Below are positions 6,576-8,250 of a DNA stretch of 8,250 nt, piece by piece. Both the position numbers and the translations under genes were made by a program. The notes under the pieces were generated by a model that worked only from the letters and a program-made list of their open reading frames with translations, made no database searches and had not been told where the DNA came from. This stretch comes from Saprospiraceae bacterium (lineage in GTDB: Bacteria; Bacteroidota; Bacteroidia; Chitinophagales; Saprospiraceae), in the NCBI GenBank assembly GCA_004297645.1, contig SCUG01000183.1, positions 1 to 8,250 on the forward strand, read 5' to 3'. How positions within the stretch are numbered: position 1 is the first letter of the stretch; every line of letters begins with the position of its first letter.

Positions 6576-6607
6576 CAAAAGTATCGCCTTTCCGGTGAAG
6601 GACAAAA
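6576..6607 (-). promoter_or_regulatory. Strong Bacteroidota-type promoter for the EAD-TonB gene
   Basis: On the minus strand TTTTG (6607-6603) is followed by exactly 19 bases and then TACTTTTG (6583-6576). This is a full match to the Bacteroidota primary-sigma consensus TTG, 19 bases, TAnnTTTG. Transcription would start near 6570, giving a leader of about 30 bases before the ATG at 6537. The promoter lies in the gap after the GNAT stop, so the EAD-TonB gene can be expressed independently of upstream genes. Confidence 0.7.
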
Positions 6608-6628
6608 TCAGCAGAAATTCGTATCGCT

Positions 6629-7129
6629 TTATCGTACGATGGCAAACACCAGTTCATCGAGTATTTCTCCATTTTTAAAAATGGAATTGCGGTGGGTGGC
6701 TTCCAGTTCAAAACCAGCTTTTTCCAATACCCGTTGCGAAGCTTTGTTATTGCTGAAAGGACGGGCATACAGCCTGACGATGTCGAATTTGTCAAAGGAA
6801 TAGGCGGCCATTTCTTTCACCGCTGCTGTGATGATGCCCTGCCCCCAAAAAGGCTCGGCCAGCCAATAGCCCAACTCGGCAGATTTACAGTGGATATCCT
6901 GCTGCGGATGCACACCGATGCCACCTGCTGCCACTCCATCCACCTCGACGGCGAAGATGTTCACCGGCTTTGCGCTCATCGCCATTGCGATAAAACGCCG
7001 GCCGTCTTTTTCAGTGTAAGGATGCGGGAAATGGCCAGTGAGGTATCGGGCCACGTTGAAATTGTCAGCGTATTTTACGAGACTGCCGAGGTCTTCGGGC
7101 GTCCAGGGTCTGAGTTTCCAGTTTGTCAT
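6629..7129 (-). CDS. GNAT-family N-acetyltransferase, RimJ/RimL type
   Basis: This 166-residue cytosolic acetyltransferase uses acetyl-CoA. The N-terminal "LRPWTPEDLGSLVKYADN" (6-23) is typical of RimJ/RimL-like members. The acetyl-CoA pyrophosphate loop is "ELGYWLAEPFWGQGIITAAV" (85-104), with Q/R-x-x-G-x-G/A in the form G-Q-G-I, and the C-terminal "NNKASQRVLEKAGF" (127-140) is the hallmark Asn/Ser-rich helix of the family. The length is normal and the fold appears complete. The acceptor substrate cannot be told: relatives acetylate ribosomal protein N-termini, spermidine or antibiotics. An AGGAG directly abuts the ATG, too close for classical initiation, which fits weak use of ribosome binding sites in this phylum. 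The gene begins 11 bases after the WbqC-family stop, so the two are probably co-transcribed. Confidence 0.9.
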   Translation of the reverse strand: MTNWKLRPWTPEDLGSLVKYADNFNVARYLTGHFPHPYTEKDGRRFIAMAMSAKPVNIFAVEVDGVAAGGIGVHPQQDIHCKSAELGYWLAEPFWGQGIITAAVKEMAAYSFDKFDIVRLYARPFSNNKASQRVLEKAGFELEATHRNSIFKNGEILDELVFAIVR

Positions 7130-7140
7130 CTCCTATATTT

Positions 7141-7779
7141 TTAGTGCCTAACAAAAGACGCCCTTAAAACATTCCCCGATTCGGGGCCGCAACAAAACAA
7201 CAAGTCAAGGATGGACAAATTGGGCAGAAACCCATTGCGGTCTTCAAAGACCTGTGCGTAGGGCACATCCATGAATAGTGCGTCGTGCCGTTTTATTTTG
7301 GGGTGAATGGCATCCCGCAAATCCACGACACCCTTCGGGGCTGTCGGACTCCATTTTACGGTGAAACGGATTTCTGGCCGAAGGCCAATGAAATGATTCA
7401 GGAGGGTGAGCAGGTCGAAATTCCAATCCCAAAGGAGGTCGTATTTTTTTTTGAAAAGAAGAATAAGGCCGGGGGAATAATGCTCGAAAAATGGCGAGTT
7501 TCCATAGGCCGAGCAGATGCTTTGCCAGTGTTTCGAGGGCCAGGGTTCGTCATAAGCGAGGGCTGTTTCAGTGATGGGTTGTTGCTCATTCTTGCCCTTG
7601 CGTAAAGGGATGCTAAGGCGCTGCACGCCATTGACTGCGGCGATGTGACAGCGATTGCGGTAAGAGCCTTTGGCGAAATGCTCCTGCCTGTCGAGCCAAA
7701 CTTCGTGATAGTGCGCCAGCTTCGTGAAATACTGAACAGGCGGCAGGTATTGCAATTCTAAAAGTACGGCTCCGGCCAT
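7141..7779 (-). CDS. WbqC family protein
   Basis: This 212-residue soluble protein matches the WbqC-like family by its start ("LELQYLPPVQYFTKLAHY", 7-24), the following "WLDRQEHFAKGSYRNRCHI" (28-46), and the later "LSIPLRKGK" (55-63), "YGNSPFFEHY" (91-100) and "LSILDLLFCCGPES" near the C-terminus. The family is named after a gene of O-antigen clusters, and its biochemical role is not established. Some members lie next to sugar- or glycolipid-modifying genes, but here the immediate partner is a GNAT acetyltransferase only 11 bases downstream. A functional pairing of the two (sugar or lipid modification) is speculation. The length and ends are as expected, so the gene appears intact. The ATG at 7779 directly precedes the conserved N-terminal strand. 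Confidence 0.9.
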   Translation of the reverse strand: MAGAVLLELQYLPPVQYFTKLAHYHEVWLDRQEHFAKGSYRNRCHIAAVNGVQRLSIPLRKGKNEQQPITETALAYDEPWPSKHWQSICSAYGNSPFFEHYSPGLILLFKKKYDLLWDWNFDLLTLLNHFIGLRPEIRFTVKWSPTAPKGVVDLRDAIHPKIKRHDALFMDVPYAQVFEDRNGFLPNLSILDLLFCCGPESGNVLRASFVRH

Positions 7780-7805
7780 AAGTGGTTCTTTTGAGTGTAG
7801 CAGGT

Positions 7806-7838
7806 GGTTTAGAAGGTTTTGTTCTAAACCTTCTAAAC
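7806..7838. terminator. Overlapping, mutually exclusive hairpins between the zinc-finger and WbqC genes
   Basis: A perfect 13-base inverted repeat pairs GTTTAGAAGGTTT (7807-7819) with AAACCTTCTAAAC (7826-7838) across a 6-base loop. A second perfect 9-base pair, GGTTTAGAA (7806-7814) with TTCTAAACC (7822-7830), uses the same bases and cannot form at the same time. The structure follows the DksA-type gene on the minus strand, so a terminator or attenuator is possible. No T-tract follows on the minus strand. Confidence 0.4.
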
Positions 7839-7877
7839 GGGAAACCTTTCAACATGCAATTTGATAAGCACCCAAAC

Positions 7878-8123
7878 TCACTTCGCACAATTAACGCAAA
7901 GTGAACTCTGAGGCATCAGCATCAGCCTTTTGAAAGGGATGGGGTGTTTGCATCTGGAGCAAATGCCGAAGTCAACATCGTCCACTTTTTTGAGCATAGT
8001 TTGAAGGTTGTCAAGTTTCCGCTCAGCCTCCCGCAGGGCAGCTCCGGCGACGTTACTGTTCACGATGGCATCCATACGCGAGACACGGCCGATGGCATTA
8101 TCAGGTTCGACGGGTTTTGCCAT
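7878..8123 (-). CDS. DksA/TraR-family C4-type zinc-finger protein (5' end uncertain)
   Basis: This reading gives 81 residues, with the family's "PDNAIGRVSRMDAI" coiled-coil tip (7-20), the second coiled-coil helix (about 24-48) and a complete C4 zinc finger: Cys55, Cys58, Cys76 and Cys79 in "CSRCKHP...SLCVNCAK". Family knowledge: DksA/TraR-like proteins bind the secondary channel of RNA polymerase and tune transcription, in some cases with ppGpp; the role of this Bacteroidota subgroup is less clear. The frame stays coding-like 5' of the ATG at 8123, spelling "YIEAEIAKNEERLESYRD" back to 8177, which would be the missing first coiled-coil helix. It then meets TAG (8180-8178) directly after an in-frame ATG (8183-8181). 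So 8123 is the first usable ATG but probably not the ancestral start. Options are a rare ATA start at 8174, a nonsense mutation, a base error, or a shortened protein. Confidence 0.75.
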   Translation of the reverse strand: MAKPVEPDNAIGRVSRMDAIVNSNVAGAALREAERKLDNLQTMLKKVDDVDFGICSRCKHPIPFKRLMLMPQSSLCVNCAK

Positions 8124-8171
8124 GTCGCGGTAGCTTTCGAGGCGTTCCTCATTCTTAGCGATTTCGGCTTC

Positions 8172-8184
8172 TATGTACTACATA
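8172..8184. promoter_or_regulatory. 13-base dyad over the apparent ancestral start of the zinc-finger gene
   Basis: TATGTA, C, TACATA is a perfect inverted repeat that contains the in-frame ATG-TAG pair read on the minus strand. It may be an operator, or the palindromic context may have arisen with the change that created the TAG. The call is tentative. Confidence 0.25.
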
Positions 8185-8207
8185 CTTAAAAAAGCTTGTT
8201 TTTTCAG

Positions 8208-8237
8208 CAAACTTTTTTGCGCAAAAAAAAAATCAAA
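8208..8237 (-). promoter_or_regulatory. Possible promoter and palindrome upstream of the zinc-finger gene
   Basis: On the minus strand TTTG (8237-8234), 18 bases, AAAGTTTG (8215-8208) approximates the Bacteroidota consensus with one mismatch in the second box. Transcription would begin about 15-20 bases before the ATG at 8183. The spacer holds the perfect 16-base palindrome TTTTTTGCGCAAAAAA (8213-8228), a possible regulator site. The region is strongly A/T-tract rich, so chance matches are likely. Confidence 0.3.
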
Positions 8238-8250
8238 CACTTATGCCCCA

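Noticed and set aside
6538..6795. An 86-residue N-terminal extension of the EAD-TonB protein
   Set aside because: It overlaps the GNAT gene in another frame, is not similar to any EAD-type start, and would place the strong promoter and the dyad inside the coding region.
6692..7144. A 150-codon open frame on the plus strand
   Set aside because: Antisense to the GNAT gene; rich in His and Cys from reverse-reading codons and without a recognisable fold.
7806..7838. CRISPR-like direct repeats from the two GTTTAGAA words
   Set aside because: Only two adjacent 8-9 base copies with no spacers and no cas genes nearby; explained by the hairpin.

Overview
The window looks like a stretch of ordinary chromosome from an environmental member of the Bacteroidota, probably of the Saprospiria/Chitinophagia type. 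This is inferred from a textbook Bacteroidota promoter (TTTTG, 19 bases, TACTTTTG), generally weak or badly placed ribosome binding sites, a TonB C-terminal domain of the Bacteroidota style ("MPVYPNC" then "EYPKVALRKRIEGTV"), a long two-domain Sua5, and AT-rich intergenic spacers full of imperfect palindromes. No phage, transposase, CRISPR array, tRNA or rRNA was seen. All eight genes end in TGA or TAA, none in TAG.

Layout from left to right. Bases 1-147 hold a palindromic repeat cluster downstream of the first gene. A MOP-superfamily polysaccharide flippase (148-1440, minus) lies 58 bases downstream of a saccharopine-reductase-like enzyme (1499-2845, minus). A divergent intergenic region of 316 bases carries a 27-base inverted repeat and possible promoters, and then a cytidine deaminase runs on the plus strand (3162-3644). 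It converges, over 36 AT-rich bases, on a minus-strand series: Sua5 threonylcarbamoyl-AMP synthase (3681-4661), a multidomain TonB-like protein (4792-6537), a GNAT acetyltransferase (6629-7129), a WbqC-family protein (7141-7779) and a DksA/TraR-type zinc-finger protein (7878-8123).

The most unusual gene is 4792-6537. Its N-terminus resembles effector-associated domain 11 (EAD11), an adaptor domain that recruits effectors in bacterial conflict and signalling systems. It is followed by an unrecognised beta-rich domain, one membrane segment, two 34-residue repeats and a periplasmic TonB C-terminal domain. This is a plausible link between the cell envelope and a cytoplasmic EAD-based assembly. 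The gene has its own strong promoter and a perfect dyad just before its start codon, so it is probably regulated separately from its housekeeping neighbours. No effector gene is in the window; a partner with a matching EAD would be encoded elsewhere.

The second oddity is the zinc-finger gene. Its coding frame clearly continues 5' of the first usable ATG and reaches an in-frame ATG that is followed at once by a TAG codon. The intergenic spacers at 1-79, 2992-3061, 4662-4791 and 7806-7838 hold distinct hairpin-forming repeats that may be dispersed elements of this genome.
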